A stretch of DNA of 64,000 bases from Acholoe squamosa (lineage: Eukaryota; Annelida; Polychaeta; Phyllodocida; Polynoidae), in assembly GCA_949317995.1 (NCBI GenBank), contig OX439045.1, positions 42,365,693 through 42,429,692 of the forward strand, read 5' to 3'. The position numbers were made by a program, and so were the translations under genes. The notes under the pieces were generated by a model that worked only from the letters and a program-made list of their open reading frames with translations, was not told the origin of the DNA and did no database searches. Positions 12,784-23,384 of the stretch are shown here, one piece after another. Position 1 is the stretch's first letter. Each line of letters opens with the position of its first letter.

Positions 12784-13275
12784 ATAGCCTATAGCCCCTT
12801 GATTCTTGTCTCCAAGGATCGAGTGTAATTGGAATATAATGAATATACAGCCCCTTGATTCTTGTCTCCAAGGATCGAGTGAACTTGGAATATAAGGAAT
12901 GTACAGCCCCTTGACTTTTGTCTCCAAGGATCAAGTGTAATATGTAAATTGAGGAATTTACAGCCCTTGATTCTTGTCTCCAAGGATCGAGTGTAATTGG
13001 AAAATAATGAATGTACAGCCCCTTGATTCTTGTCTCCAAGGATTGAGTGTAATTGGAATATAATATAAGGAATGTAAGCCCTTGATTCTTGTCTCCAAGG
13101 ATCGAGTGTAATTGGAAAACAATGAATGTACAGCCCCTTGATTCTTTGTCTCCAAGGATCAAGTGTAATTGGAATATAATATAAGGAATGTAAGCCCTTG
13201 ATTCTTGTCTCCAAGAATCGAGTGTAATCAGAATTTGAGGAATGTACAGCCCCAAGAATCATGTGTAATCACAAT
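12784..13275 (-). repeat. ~58 bp minisatellite, about 8 copies
   Basis: The unit reads CCCTTGATTCTTGTCTCCAA then GGATCGAGTGTAATTGGAAT and a short AT-rich linker ending GTACAG. Linker lengths vary (with or without an extra ATATAAG), so the period is 55-65 bp. Overlapping minus-strand frames of 65-213 codons are produced by the array and carry no domain. Confidence 0.85.
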
Positions 13276-13289
13276 TTAAACATCATATA

Positions 13290-15260
13290 GTTCAATATAT
13301 AACTCTTATCTCCAGCATACAACTACTTATCTATGAAGGTATGACCTTTTGAACACTCTGAGGTGCAAATTGATGATCTTAAATGAAATAAAAGAATAAA
13401 ACTGTGTTGGTTTGGATGTGTCTAGGAATAGGGACGGTGTGGGAACCTACTTCTGATCATATCTTTGTAAGAAGTAAGCCATAAGTTTATCTAATTTAAC
13501 ATTTTTATTTAAGTTAGAAACACTGTACGATCACATTTTGTTTAATCAGCCATAATTAAACACATTGAATGCGGGAATGAAGGGTAGATTGGAAGTTGGG
13601 GAGCAGGGTTCAGGTTTTTGACCAGAATTTTTACTGGGGGCAGCATCCTACAAAAGTACCTAATTCCATTGATATTTGACCCTAATTTTTACCCTCTTCT
13701 GTCACATGTATGATTTGCTAGACACTAACATGAAATTTGCCACCCACAAAATACTTTTGATAAAAATGATAGTCTTAAAGGATAAAACATTTTAAATAGA
13801 AAAAGAAAAAAAAATCCAAATTCCCCCATATGTGGATAATAAGTATTTTCAACATCAGCCCTCAATGGGTTAAACAATAATAGTAACAGAAATCAATATG
13901 ACCAAGTTAATGTACTATTAGCATTCTTTAGAGAGTACCATATGAATAAGTAGTCACCTATGCTACATTTACAAGATGCTGGCATAAGATGTGTAGTGTT
14001 CTATAATTATTTTTAGGTCACATTTAGGGAATTGTTCGTTATGTTGTCAGGAATATTGAATATGAAAACCACATTAATTTCAAAAACTGTGGAATTTGTC
14101 TATTTTCCAGAAATCTGTGCAATTTGATCTGTACCATGTGTGTGAATGGGTTTAGCAATAATAAGAGCGCTGATAAAAATGTATTACGGCTCATTGTTTT
14201 CATTTACATTGATTGTGAAGTTTATAATGGGACAGGGATTATAATAGCAATGCATCGGAAACGACCACAAATTATTCCTCATTGATGCGTGTACTCCCTC
14301 AGCTTAGGCTTCTAGTTGTAAGGCAGCAGTTATAAGTGTGCCGCAAGTGTGCCACCCTGGGAGCACTGACAAACACAACACCTGTTGCAAGGGAAGTACC
14401 AAATACAAGGAAAACACAACTCCCACTATCTCCCACCCACTACAACCAACCAATACAACTATCAGCACTGCCCCCAAGTGGTCAAAATGGCTGGTATGAG
14501 AACCCCCAGACTGTCCTATTGATACAGTTAGGCGCCAGAGACTGCCCTCCTCAGAGCACTAGCACGCCCCCTACATATAGCCGATGGAACCCATCAGCAC
14601 TGCCCACATCCAGGACCCGAAAACATGCAGTAACAACTAACACAGACAGATACTCCTTCCTTTTCTATTTGCCAGCATCCATAACCCAAATTACAACACT
14701 ATCAGTGGTCAGGATACACCTAAAATGGAACTCAGGGAGAACTCTGGAGGGTAGGGAACTGGAGGGAATTTAGAAAGCCTAGCTTCTAAATACTATGCTG
14801 GGACTTAATGGGAAGCTATAGAGTATGGAGGAGCGTCTCTGCAAAGGATTGGATTGTCCTACTTTCTCCCTGTGACACCAGAATCCCTAAGTACCCCTTG
14901 TCACTATTGACACACAGCCTCGATAACAACACCCACACACAGCTAGTTTACTTGACTATCTCCATGTGCCCTCAGCTGTCAGCCATCTATGTACCCCTAC
15001 TGAATACTCTACTCTGATATCCCCACGTGACCACGATCGGCCAATCAGAGTGGCTGTCTAATGTGGGAGGCAGGCAGCACTGCTGGTGCCGCGTACGTGC
15101 GCAGTAGGCCCTAGTATGTTAGTAGGATGTTCCGCTTGTGTTGTGCTTTATCTTGAACTGGCCGAGTCTATAATCCATACTTCTACTTTTGCTTCTTCGG
15201 CTGCTTCTGTTACTACATGCTACTACAACTGTTTTGTTTCCCTGAAATACCATAAAAGGG
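13290..15260. other. non-coding stretch
   Basis: The sequence is AT-rich to 14300. A GC-richer patch at 14330-15120 has a 145-codon plus-strand frame (14336-14773) rich in Thr/Pro/Ser with no motif I recognise; I do not call it a gene. No repeat family was recognised. Confidence 0.4.
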
Positions 15261-15270
15261 ACATTAATTG

Positions 15271-15498
15271 ACTGAAAATCTAGAAGATCCGAAACTAGTC
15301 AGTGGTGATGACTTTTGGTCCTCAGGTTGACAATATCTAAAACTATAACTTTAGGTGGTCAAAATGGCATTGTCAGTATGACGACTCTTTATTCCCAGTT
15401 TTGTCATATTGACTACTTAGGTCGTCATACTGAAGACTTAGGTCGTCATAATGACACCTCAAGTCGTCATTTTGACCACCTAAACTTGTAGTTTAGTA
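15271..15498. mobile_element. foldback MITE, truncated copy
   Basis: The left arm (ACTGAAAATCTAGAAGATCC then GAAACTAGTCAGTGGTGATG and ACTT(T)GGTCCTCAGGTTGAC) matches the arm of the complete element at 18510-18836. The distal part of the right arm is missing: similarity stops after GACCACCTAAACTTGTAGTT. The interior repeats GGTCGTCAT/ATGACGACC motifs. Confidence 0.75.
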
Positions 15499-15870
15499 AA
15501 GCTGCTACGATACTAATGATGTTGCTTCAACTGCTATTCCAGTAGCAGCAGTAGTAGTAGCTCATGCTATTTGAAAAGTGGTTACCAATAATATCAGCTG
15601 CACTTCAATCTGATTACGCATGAGTAGTTGACCACATTTAAAAATCAACCCAGCTTAAAACTCATAGCTCGGTTACATATCTTTACATGCCTATAGTGTG
15701 CTATTCATACAAACACACACACGTAGGCCAATCCTGCTGCTGCTCATTCTAACAGTTTAAAAGGTTGACATTGTGCGTTTAAGCACAGGAAGGCTCTTCA
15801 ATAGCGATAAACAGGGTCATGTTGCGTGCAAAGGTTCGTGCCGTCCTTGTGTTGAAATCTACATGCCAAT

Positions 15871-16610
15871 CACTGTGGGGAGCAGGGGTAATTTCATTCC
15901 ATATCATACATCAGATCCCTCTATGAATGAATGACTATCAGATCATTGAATAGTCATATTCTTGTGATAATCAAATAATTCGGTTGCAGTGACACTATGA
16001 TAAATCTAGGTAAATTCAGAGGCCCTTTACTAATATTGGGTTCCTTTTGTTGGTGCCATAATCTATACACAGTGCTCAGTTTTAGCTGAATCTACCCCTT
16101 AGACATTAGGCATCACCCCAAACCGGACCTGTTTGTTCCCAACTCAATGAACTACGCAGAACCCATATAGACCTGCATCGCAGTTGTACTAGCCAAACTA
16201 TTTACTAGCCAGACCATCAGCTTATATGGGGATCAAATAACACACCCTAGGCTACCCTCTCCCCTTAGGTGACCATAACCACAAGGTCCCGGCCCCCTGT
16301 GGGGAACAGGGGTGATTTCATTCCATATCATACACCACATCTCTCTATGAATGGATGACTATCAGATCATTGAATACTCATATTCATGTGATGATCAAAA
16401 CATGCAGGAGCAATGACTCCATTACACATTTAGGTAGATTTCAGAGGTCCCGTACTAATATTGGGTTCCTCTTGTAAGTGTCATGGGCTATACACGGTGT
16501 TCGGTTTTAGCTTAAGTTACCCCCATCAGGCATGACCCCAGTCCCTGACTCAGGACTGTTTGATCCCCAGTCAAAGCCCAATCACCCATGAATAGATCTG
16601 AGCAAAACCC
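15871..16610 (+). repeat. tandem duplication, two diverged copies, 424 bp apart
   Basis: A block starting CTGTGGGGAGCAGGGGTAAT at 15873 recurs at 16297 as CTGTGGGGAACAGGGGTGAT. Both copies share CCATATCATACA, TGACTATCAGATCATTGAAT, ACTAATATTGGGTTCC and TTTTAGCT in the same order. Divergence of several tens of changes implies an old duplication. No open frame is conserved between the copies. Confidence 0.85.
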
Positions 16611-16867
16611 CTATTGTCCACATCGGGCACCCAGGCACCATGACGATATGTATAGACAAAGGACGTCAAGCTAAAATGAACAGTGTGGACTTCACGGACA
16701 GCAATACATAGCACTAATTGGTATGTAGCACTAACGATACAGTATATTTGATTGGAACAATAATAATATCTTTGGGGATGGGCACCTTAGAATGGTAACA
16801 ATTGCAATGATTCTGAAATACCCTCCCGGTTTATTTCCTTCTTTTTGTGGCAGTAGAGGTCCCATAT

Positions 16868-17621
16868 GAACTGCCAGTGGTCCAATGTGTATGTGTAAAT
16901 GTGTCTCATGTAACTCACCTGCATTAATGAGCATAGGAACTGCCAGTGGTCCAATGTGTATGTGTAAATGTGTCTCATGTAACTCACCTGCATTAATGAG
17001 CATAGGAACTGCCAGTGGTCCAATGTGTATGTGTAAATGTGTCTCATGTAACTCACCTGCATTACTGAACATAGGAACTGCCAGTGGTCCAATGTGTATG
17101 TGTAAATGTGTCTCATGTAACTCACCTGCATTAATGAGCATAGGAACTGCCAGTGGTCCAATGTGTATGTGTAAATGTGTCTCATGTAACTCACCTGCAT
17201 TACTGAGCATAGGAACTGCCAGTGGTCCAATGTGTATGTGTAAATGTGTCTCATGTAACTCACCTGCATTAATGAGCATAGGAACTGCCAGTGGTCCAAT
17301 GTGTATGTGTAAATGTGTCTCATGTAACTCACCTGCATTAATGAGCATAGGAACTGCCAGTGGTCCAATGTGTATGTGTAAATGTGTCTCATGTAACTCA
17401 CCTGCATTACTGAACATAGGAACTGCCAGTGGTCCAATGTGTATGTGTAAATGTGTCTCATGTAACTCACCTGCATTACTGAGCATAGGAACTGCCAGTG
17501 GTCCAATGTGTATGTGTAAATGTGTCTCATGTAACTCACCTGTATTACTGAGCATAGGAACTGCCAGTTGTCCAATGTGTATGTGTAAATGTGTCTCATG
17601 TAACTCACCTGCATTAATGAG
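16868..17621 (-). repeat. 69 bp satellite, 11 copies, with a splice-donor consensus in every unit
   Basis: Eleven head-to-tail units of 69 bp run from 16868 to 17621, differing by only one to three substitutions. Because 69 is a multiple of three, long frames stay open on both strands (277, 275 and 299 codons), giving a 23-residue repeat; I regard these as a consequence of the array rather than as proteins. On the minus strand each unit contains CAGGTGAGT, a perfect 5' splice-site consensus, with an AG (CTGGCAG) 21 bases upstream of it, so each unit resembles a 21 nt micro-exon framed by splice sites. The only unit changed near the donor is number 10, ATACAGGTGAGT. High copy identity points to recent amplification. 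Confidence 0.95.
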
Positions 17622-17639
17622 GACTCCCAAACCTAATCA

Positions 17640-18505
17640 ACAAAGTATTGTACGGCCCTTTATGGTTGTGAAATGGCATTTGTCATGTACTATAGAAACT
17701 GGGATGGCACCTCGATAAAAGAAAAATCCAAAGACAAGAGAGAGCAAAAAAAAAACAGGAAACAGCAGCGAGGCATGATTGGAATGATAGAGATACTGAT
17801 TAGGAGGCTTCTTGGTCAGGACAGAAGGGAGTCAATGAATTCTATTGTTGCTATTCATATGGCACATATGGTAGAGTCTGAGGTATGTGGAGGCCCCTGA
17901 TATAATCACTCGCTACTGTGGTAAATGCATGTTTTGTTTCATTGTATTGTTTCTGTGTAAATAATATAGCAAAATAGGTTCTGCTTATTAAGGGGCCAAA
18001 CATAAGTAATACAATGTACCCATGTTAGGTTTGGACACTGCATTATTATTTTCTTTTTGTATACCTATTTTTAACCCCAGTGAAACAAAAAGGGGCTAGC
18101 TGTTATTGCAGCTTATCTTTCCGATAAGGCAATATGAAAATCGTATGGCAACCAAGGTAGCCGAGGTGCCACGTCACTTTCATTTTCTTCTTCTTTATTG
18201 CTCAATACCAGACTTATGAATACTATGAAGTAATGATCACCAGTAGACGGCAGTAGACACTATAATTATCCATCTTTAGCTAACATCAGAATGGCCTTTA
18301 GAAAATGGCATTTACATGATCAAAGAGATGAGCACGTATAACTCATATAAATCTGATAGCATAATTATACAAACAATTGTTGCGTCAGATAAGAGGAGAT
18401 CGATGACATTATTTTAAAATATGTTGAACACTAAACGTGAGCAACAGGTTCATTAATGCAAGAACCTGGCAATTCTGATATACTCCTGACAATATTTGGA
18501 TGAAA
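17640..18505. other. non-coding stretch
   Basis: I see no exon or repeat family. A short plus-strand frame at 17673-17900 is Lys/Arg-rich at its start because it crosses an A-run, and lacks splice context. Confidence 0.5.
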
Positions 18506-18509
18506 TTCA

Positions 18510-18836
18510 CCTACACTGAAAACCTGGAAGATCCGCAACTAGTCAGTGGTGATGACTTTAGGTCCTCAGGTTGACAATATCACTTTAGGTGGTCAAAATG
18601 ACAACTTTAGGTCATCATCCTGACAGGTGGTCAAAATGATGACTTTAGGTCGTCATCCCGACAGTATGACAATACTCACAATACAGAGTCATCATACTGA
18701 CGACTTAGGTCATCAGGATGAGAACCTAAAGTCGTCATTTTGACCACTTATAGTTGTAGTTTTAGGTATTATCAACCTGAGGACCTAAAGTCATCACCAC
18801 TGACTAGTTTCGGATCTTCTGGGTTTTCAGTGTAGG
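18510..18836. mobile_element. foldback MITE, complete copy
   Basis: The ends are long inverted repeats starting CCTACACTGAAAACC and continuing through AGAAGATCCG, ACTAGTCAGTGGTGATGACT and TTAGGTCCTCAGGTTGA on both sides, with few mismatches over ~75 bp and further pairing inside. The interior alternates GGTCGTCAT, GGTCATCAT and their complements. A partial copy lies at 15271-15498. No clear TSD could be found at the outer ends, and no protein is encoded. Confidence 0.85.
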
Positions 18837-18844
18837 CATTACAC

Positions 18845-19640
18845 TCGAACTGACAGTCTGCAATACTCTGAAGGTATAGCTGCTGCTGGCTGGCCTATTG
18901 TTGTAGCTGAAAATATTGGTTGAAATTATGCAATACACTATTAGAAGTTGAACTTGAGCAAACTACCCATCTAATATTGGTGTGAATTTCTTCACCATCT
19001 TGAATTAATGAATTGAATAGTATTGTTAGTTATAGCTTCTTCATGCAATCAGCATATGGATGGTGTTATGCCATCCTCCGTTATCTCACTTTTAGATGGC
19101 CCAGTCCAACAAATAATGATATTCCACTAAACTTTCGATACTGCTCTATTCAAAACAGCCATTAGGCTGTACATTACTTCAGTATTTGCCTTGCGACCAT
19201 AGCCTTCCTTGGAGTACGCCCTATAACTCCATTCTGTTTTCCATCTGCCAGAGGGAATACCACACTGTGGCCACTATTCCTCTAATCAGGATGTGCCTTG
19301 CCCTAAGCTCCATCTAACCCCTGTACCTCCCCCTTCTCCCACACACCTTATCTGTCTCCTGAGCTGCTCCCAGCGACACCCCAGTCTCCTGAGCTGTAAC
19401 TCCAGGCGTTCGTTTGATAATCTACATGCCTGTCCGACAAAAACCTTTGCCTTCTTTTCTTCGAATCTAGCATGGAACTTGCAATGCTCACGTTATACCA
19501 AATGCAGTTGAGGATTGTACTTGAAGCATCATCCCTTCATAACAAAGCTCTAGTATCCATGACATGCGTGTAAAGTATAGAGTGGTTAGAAGACAGGCCC
19601 TTTTTGTCTCAGTGATAATTCTTAGAGGTCCTATTTCCTC
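18845..19640. other. non-coding stretch
   Basis: Nothing recognisable was found. A 72-codon frame at 19293-19511 is Ser/Pro/Cys-rich without motif. Confidence 0.4.
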
Positions 19641-19647
19641 TACAAGA

Positions 19648-19827
19648 CGGGCTTCACTAGCCCACTTAAAAAGGTCTATTTCTCCTCTTTCCTATCCCCT
19701 CGGATGTGTGTGGTGCACATATGCGTGGGCACTGACACATTCTTCTGTGAAATTGTAATGTACTTCTCGCAATGAATATGACCTTAGTTGTCGAAATGGC
19801 GTTAAGCAACCATTACTCACTCACTCC
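19648..19827 (+). mobile_element. SINE 3' portion, copy 1
   Basis: This ~180 bp block shares GGGCTTC.CTAGCCCACTTAA, TCCTATCCCCTCGGATGTGT, CACTGACACATTC, ATGAATATGACCTTAG, TGTCGAAATGGCGTTAA and a terminal TTACTCACTCACT tract with 24784-24969. A conserved body followed by a TGACCTTAG...GGCGTTAA segment and (ACTC)n is typical of SINE tails shared with a partner LINE in marine invertebrates. The 5' tRNA-like head is not evident in either copy. Confidence 0.75.
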
Positions 19828-20467
19828 TCTACAAGAAGCCCTCTGCAACACCCTCGTCCTAACCTTACACTTCAGGGACCTGATAGTGTCAGTGCAACTC
19901 ATATAAAGGGAATCGACATATACGCCATCCCTCCCATTTCCCACAGGGATGTTCCTGAAGGACTATTTTCCCTTGGGACCTTCACCGCAGGGTCCTACCC
20001 ACGAGTGGTATTTCAAAGGTATTCTCAGAAGGGACTTATACTTCTCTGGTAGACCGTACTGGAAGGCAGATGTTGTCTAAAAAGGCCACCGACAATTCTG
20101 ATAACAAAGCCTAGACCTTTTCCATACCTCATAAGGCCTGATGTGCCCTTCCCCAACTTTGAAATCGGTGCACTATTCAGTAGCTATTTAATCATACGTC
20201 TGACCAGTTGGATTAGTTGTATGACCATTAAAATCACACCTTATTTGTGGTTATTCCACGATTTCTGGGATTCTGAGTGCTTTTTCTGGATATTCCCATG
20301 CACATACCTGTCGATATTGCACACCATGAAGGCTGTAGCATCACTTTTGTAAGGCGTGCGGTTATTCAAGGATAACAGGCAACCGGTGCCGTTATCCATG
20401 GATAACCTGCACACCTTACATGTCCCTACATGTCATATGTTACATGTTAAAACCCACAAAATTTCAT

Positions 20468-20540
20468 GGCCAAGGCAGGGCTCGACCCTGCAGTCTTTAG
20501 CTCCCTAGTCCAACTCCCTATGCATTGCGCAACAGCGACT
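20468..20540 (-). repeat. tRNA-derived module (minus strand) of the composite repeat
   Basis: Read on the minus strand it has TTGCGCAATGCATAGGGAG in the A-box position and GCAGGGTCGAGCCCTGC in the B-box/T-arm position, with a good 5-6 bp T stem. The acceptor ends do not pair well, so it is a tRNA relic with possible RNA polymerase III promoter boxes rather than a functional tRNA gene. Confidence 0.6.
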
Positions 20541-20764
20541 GACTGGTAGCGGCTTGCTAGAACCAGGTCTGGATATGATACAAAGCCCGGGGAGGTCACT
20601 CACATATAACTACTAAACATTCAAAGTGTGAAAATCCCCAGCATTCTGGGTTGTGACCCCCCTAGCAAGCCTAGCCGGGCACTGAGGTGTGTGTACCGAT
20701 CGTGTATACATAACCATGGGACGCGTTCAAATCAATCCAGGCCGAGACGACCGCTGAAGGAGGA

Positions 20765-20838
20765 GACGCGGTGGTCTAGTGGTTAGCGCATTGCACTCAG
20801 CCGTCAGAGGTAGGCGGGTCGAGTCCCGGTCCGGGCGC
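20765..20838 (+). repeat. tRNA-derived module (plus strand) of the composite repeat
   Basis: GGTGGTCTAGTGGTTAGCGC fits an A box (it resembles the tRNA-Glu D-arm) and GGGTCGAGTCCC fits a B box. The 74-base module ends CCGGGCGC without a pairing acceptor strand or plausible anticodon stem, so I do not call it a tRNA gene. It is oriented opposite to the module at 20468-20540, giving two divergent pol III-type promoters. Confidence 0.65.
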
Positions 20839-21045
20839 ATCTTTTTTTCGCCGTGTGCACTTTAGCTGTCCGCTGCTGGGCAACGAGGTGTATGTACTGA
20901 TCGTGTACAAACACTATTTTTTGCTGTGTGCCGCAGCCATAACCGCAAGACCCATTCAAAGCAAGCCAAGCCAAGACGGGCGCTTTAGCTGTCCACTGTC
21001 GGGCGACGAGACGTATGTACCGATCGTGTACAAACACTATTTTTC

Positions 21046-21494
21046 CCAGCAGGAGCAACTCCTCAGTGAGTGTTTCCAGCTGTAAATCGGATATCAGCAA
21101 CTCCACAACATCATCTGCATCAACAACATCATCTACTACATCAACACTACCACCCTTGAAAAGACCACTATCTCCCGTGTCAGACGTCACAGATGACCTC
21201 GCCATCAGTGACGACGATGACGTCACCGTGACCATCGGCGTCATCAAACCACCATCTACCAAGATTGATGAGTATATCCCTACACCAATTCATGAACTCA
21301 AAAACAAAAAACCCAACATCCCTCTTATCACTACACCAAAACCATTGGTAAAAAAACCCAACAACCACAGTCTCCCAGCTTGTGAAGTAATGGTAGACCT
21401 TCACAGAATGATAACAAAAATCAACCAGAACTGTGGGGCGGCCCTTCGCCAATCTATGATTGAGGAAGGATATCTGGCCAAACCCAGGAAGTAA
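21046..21494 (+). CDS. unrecognised open frame inside the 808 bp insert (5'-truncated)
   Basis: About 149 codons are open from the insert boundary to the stop at 21492-21494; the frame also continues upstream into repeat sequence, so no true start is visible. The peptide has a Ser/Thr-rich N part, an acidic patch (SPVSDVTDDLAISDDDDVTV), a basic Pro/Lys-rich middle (DEYIPTPIHELKNKKPNIPL) and a folded-looking C-terminal end (EVMVDLHRMITKINQNCGAA then LRQSMIEEGYLAKPRK). Composition looks like real protein rather than random translation. The insert begins after TTTTTCC and contains CCAGCAG at 21046-21052, so a 3'-terminal exon reading is also possible. I do not recognise the family. Confidence 0.4.
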
Positions 21495-21853
21495 CCATAC
21501 TTGTATGACTATAAAATTTTTATATGCTATTTATAAGCCATAATTTCCAATTAAATTATTAATAATATACTGTGATAGGATCACCAGACAATCTACACCC
21601 AAGGAATGACATCATCATCCCGTATATTCTATTTATAACTCATTATATTACCCATAATGCTTCAATACCAATATCTCTCTCAATGACTCATGTATTACCT
21701 CAGATAATGTATTTGTGGAATGATTAACCCTGATGAAGGCACATGTGCCGAAACTGTTGGTTCATACTACAAAATAAAAAATGTCACATCAAAACCAAAT
21801 GTTGAAAAATTAGTTGTGTTGTTTTATTTTTAGAGCTTAGGCTTTAAAAAACA
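21046..21853 (+). mobile_element. 808 bp insert in the composite repeat, retrocopy-like
   Basis: The insert interrupts a repeat monomer between identical 8 bp copies of TATTTTTC (21038-21045 and 21854-21861), which look like a target-site duplication. Outside it, the monomer sequence resumes at CGCTGTGTGCCGC. It carries an open frame, AT-rich 3' sequence, a hairpin at 21730-21754, an AATAAA at 21773 and a short A-rich end. This is consistent with a 5'-truncated retroposon or processed transcript. The T-rich TSD is partly low complexity, which lowers confidence in the exact ends. Confidence 0.6.
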
Positions 21854-22236
21854 TATTTTTCGCTGTGTGCCGCTGCCATAACCGCAAGACGCATTCAAAG
21901 CAAGCCAAGCCGAGACGGGCGCTGTAGCTGTCCACTGCCGGGCGCCGAGGTGTGTGTACCGATCATGTACAAACACTATTTTTCGCTGTGTGCCGCTGCC
22001 ATAACCGCGAGACGCATTCAAAGCAAGCCAAGCCGAGACGCTGCCGGGCACTGAGGTGTGTGTACCGGTGATCTATTGGTTAGAATGCCAACCCAGAGGC
22101 TGCCGGGTGCTGAGGTGTATGTACCGATCGTGTACACACTATGGCTGGCTTTGAGTCCCAGGGAAGGGGAACAATTTTTGTTTTCAACTTGAATTTACTG
22201 GTATTCTATTGATTATCTATTGGTTTCATGGAATAA

Positions 22237-22365
22237 AATAAGTAGTCAATGGATAATTCATGACTTGTGTGTGTTAGCAAAGGATAATTACACTCGGGCT
22301 ATGCCCTTGTGTAATTATCCTTCACTAACACACATGTCATGAATTATCCATTGATTACTTATTCA
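22237..22365. repeat. long hairpin (inverted repeat)
   Basis: Two arms of about 55-60 bp pair around the loop GGGCTATGCCC: the left arm contains TCAATGGATAATTCATGAC and AAAGGATAATTACACT, and the right arm contains the complements with a few mismatches. The core of the same hairpin recurs at 59369-59460, again at the downstream end of the composite repeat, so it is part of that element. Confidence 0.85.
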
Positions 22366-23294
22366 TTGTACTAATACCATTGATATACTCTATTGTTGAG
22401 GTTTGTTAGATGAGGGCATCATAGTGTAAAAGGACTGCTCTATAGACGTCCCACTGGAAATATGAGCTCAGTGATTCCTGTGATATACCAACTTTGCCCA
22501 TGTCCCAGGGTGACCCAAGCCCTACCATGGGTGGGCTGACAATTTTATTGTTGGTGCCTGTTGTGTTTGACACTTGCTGTCACATAACACGTCAGAGTGT
22601 CCCACATTTCACCGATGACCACCTCACCCTATTTAATACATCTGACACCCCACCCAAATACCACACCATACACAAAAAGTACCTGCCCACCCTCCACCCA
22701 ACCTCCAGAGACCAGAGGACGCACGTAATGTCTGAATAGCCTTCACTATTTCCTGCTGATAAGGTTAGCCATTGTTTTCTTTCTCCGTGCATGGCTCTGC
22801 GATTTTCTTATAGTGTCCTTTCTTATCGTTTTGCTTTTGACGGTAGTATCCTCTGGAGAAAGGGATGCTGGTTATGAAGGAGAATATTTTTGTGTTTTTC
22901 TTCATCTTCTAATTTGGTTTTCAAGTAGTGATTGTCGATGGAAACGTCTGTTGTACTTCACCATATACGTTAGGTTGAAATAAGACACCACTGGCTACTG
23001 GTGTTTTTTATGATGGAACAATCACTGTCAATAAATAGTGTATAGAAAGGTCTGTAAATAAGATATTAAAAAGGTCGGTGTGTAGTAAATAGAAATGTCT
23101 GTGATGTAGGTTTTAAGAAGGTCAGTGAGTAATATATAGACATGTCAGTGAGTGGTATATTATTGGGTATAAGCCGGACTGGAGATGGTTTCTGGCGACA
23201 TGCAATGATGAGAGCTGATAAGATGGTACCAGCTTGTCCCTCCATATAGCGAGGAATCTGGAGGCCGTATATATGTACGCAGATATGACTCCAA

Positions 23295-23296
<2 letters not shown>

Positions 23297-23375
<79 letters not shown>
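23297..23375. repeat. (TA)n microsatellite, about 39 units
   Basis: An uninterrupted AT dinucleotide tract, followed after one break by ATATATATT. Tyr/Ile-repeat frames crossing it on both strands are artefacts. Confidence 0.98.
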
Positions 23376-23382
<7 letters not shown>

Positions 23383-23384
23383 TT

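Larger units (their letters stand above)
20250..22365 (+). mobile_element. composite tRNA-headed repeat, long form
   Basis: Order from the left: a block starting GCTTTTTCTGGATATTCCCA; the palindrome GGTTATCCATGGATAACC context; a tRNA-like module on the minus strand (20468-20540); a GC-rich linker; a tRNA-like module on the plus strand (20765-20838); several ~120 bp monomers containing GTGTACCGATCGTGTACAAA and AAAGCAAGCCAAGCCGAGAC; and a long hairpin (22237-22365). A second, shorter version at 58805-59470 has the same modules in the same order but one monomer only. The monomer run here is split by an 808 bp insert (21046-21853). It is probably a retrotransposed SINE-like composite; I know of no named family that I can assign with confidence. 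Confidence 0.75.

Noticed and set aside
12614..13262. Minus-strand frames of 157 and 213 codons
   Set aside because: They run through the ~58 bp minisatellite in several frames with no domain and no splice context.
14336..14773. 145-codon plus-strand frame as a host gene
   Set aside because: Thr/Pro/Ser-rich composition without motif, splice sites or repeat of the pattern; insufficient support.
16868..17621. CRISPR array
   Set aside because: Units are directly tandem without spacers and the genome is eukaryotic.
16731..17718. Long frames of 275-299 codons on both strands with a 23-residue repeat
   Set aside because: All are products of a 69 bp satellite whose length is divisible by three; frames are open on both strands at once and the peptides are not related to a known repeat protein.
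20765..20838. Functional tRNA gene
   Set aside because: A and B boxes are good but the acceptor stem does not pair and no sound anticodon arm forms; a near-identical copy lies at 59194 within a repeat.
21721..21760. Complete hammerhead ribozyme
   Set aside because: Only the core and a short stem II are present; an additional A interrupts the core junction and stems I and III are not supported, so it is kept only as a low-interest finding.
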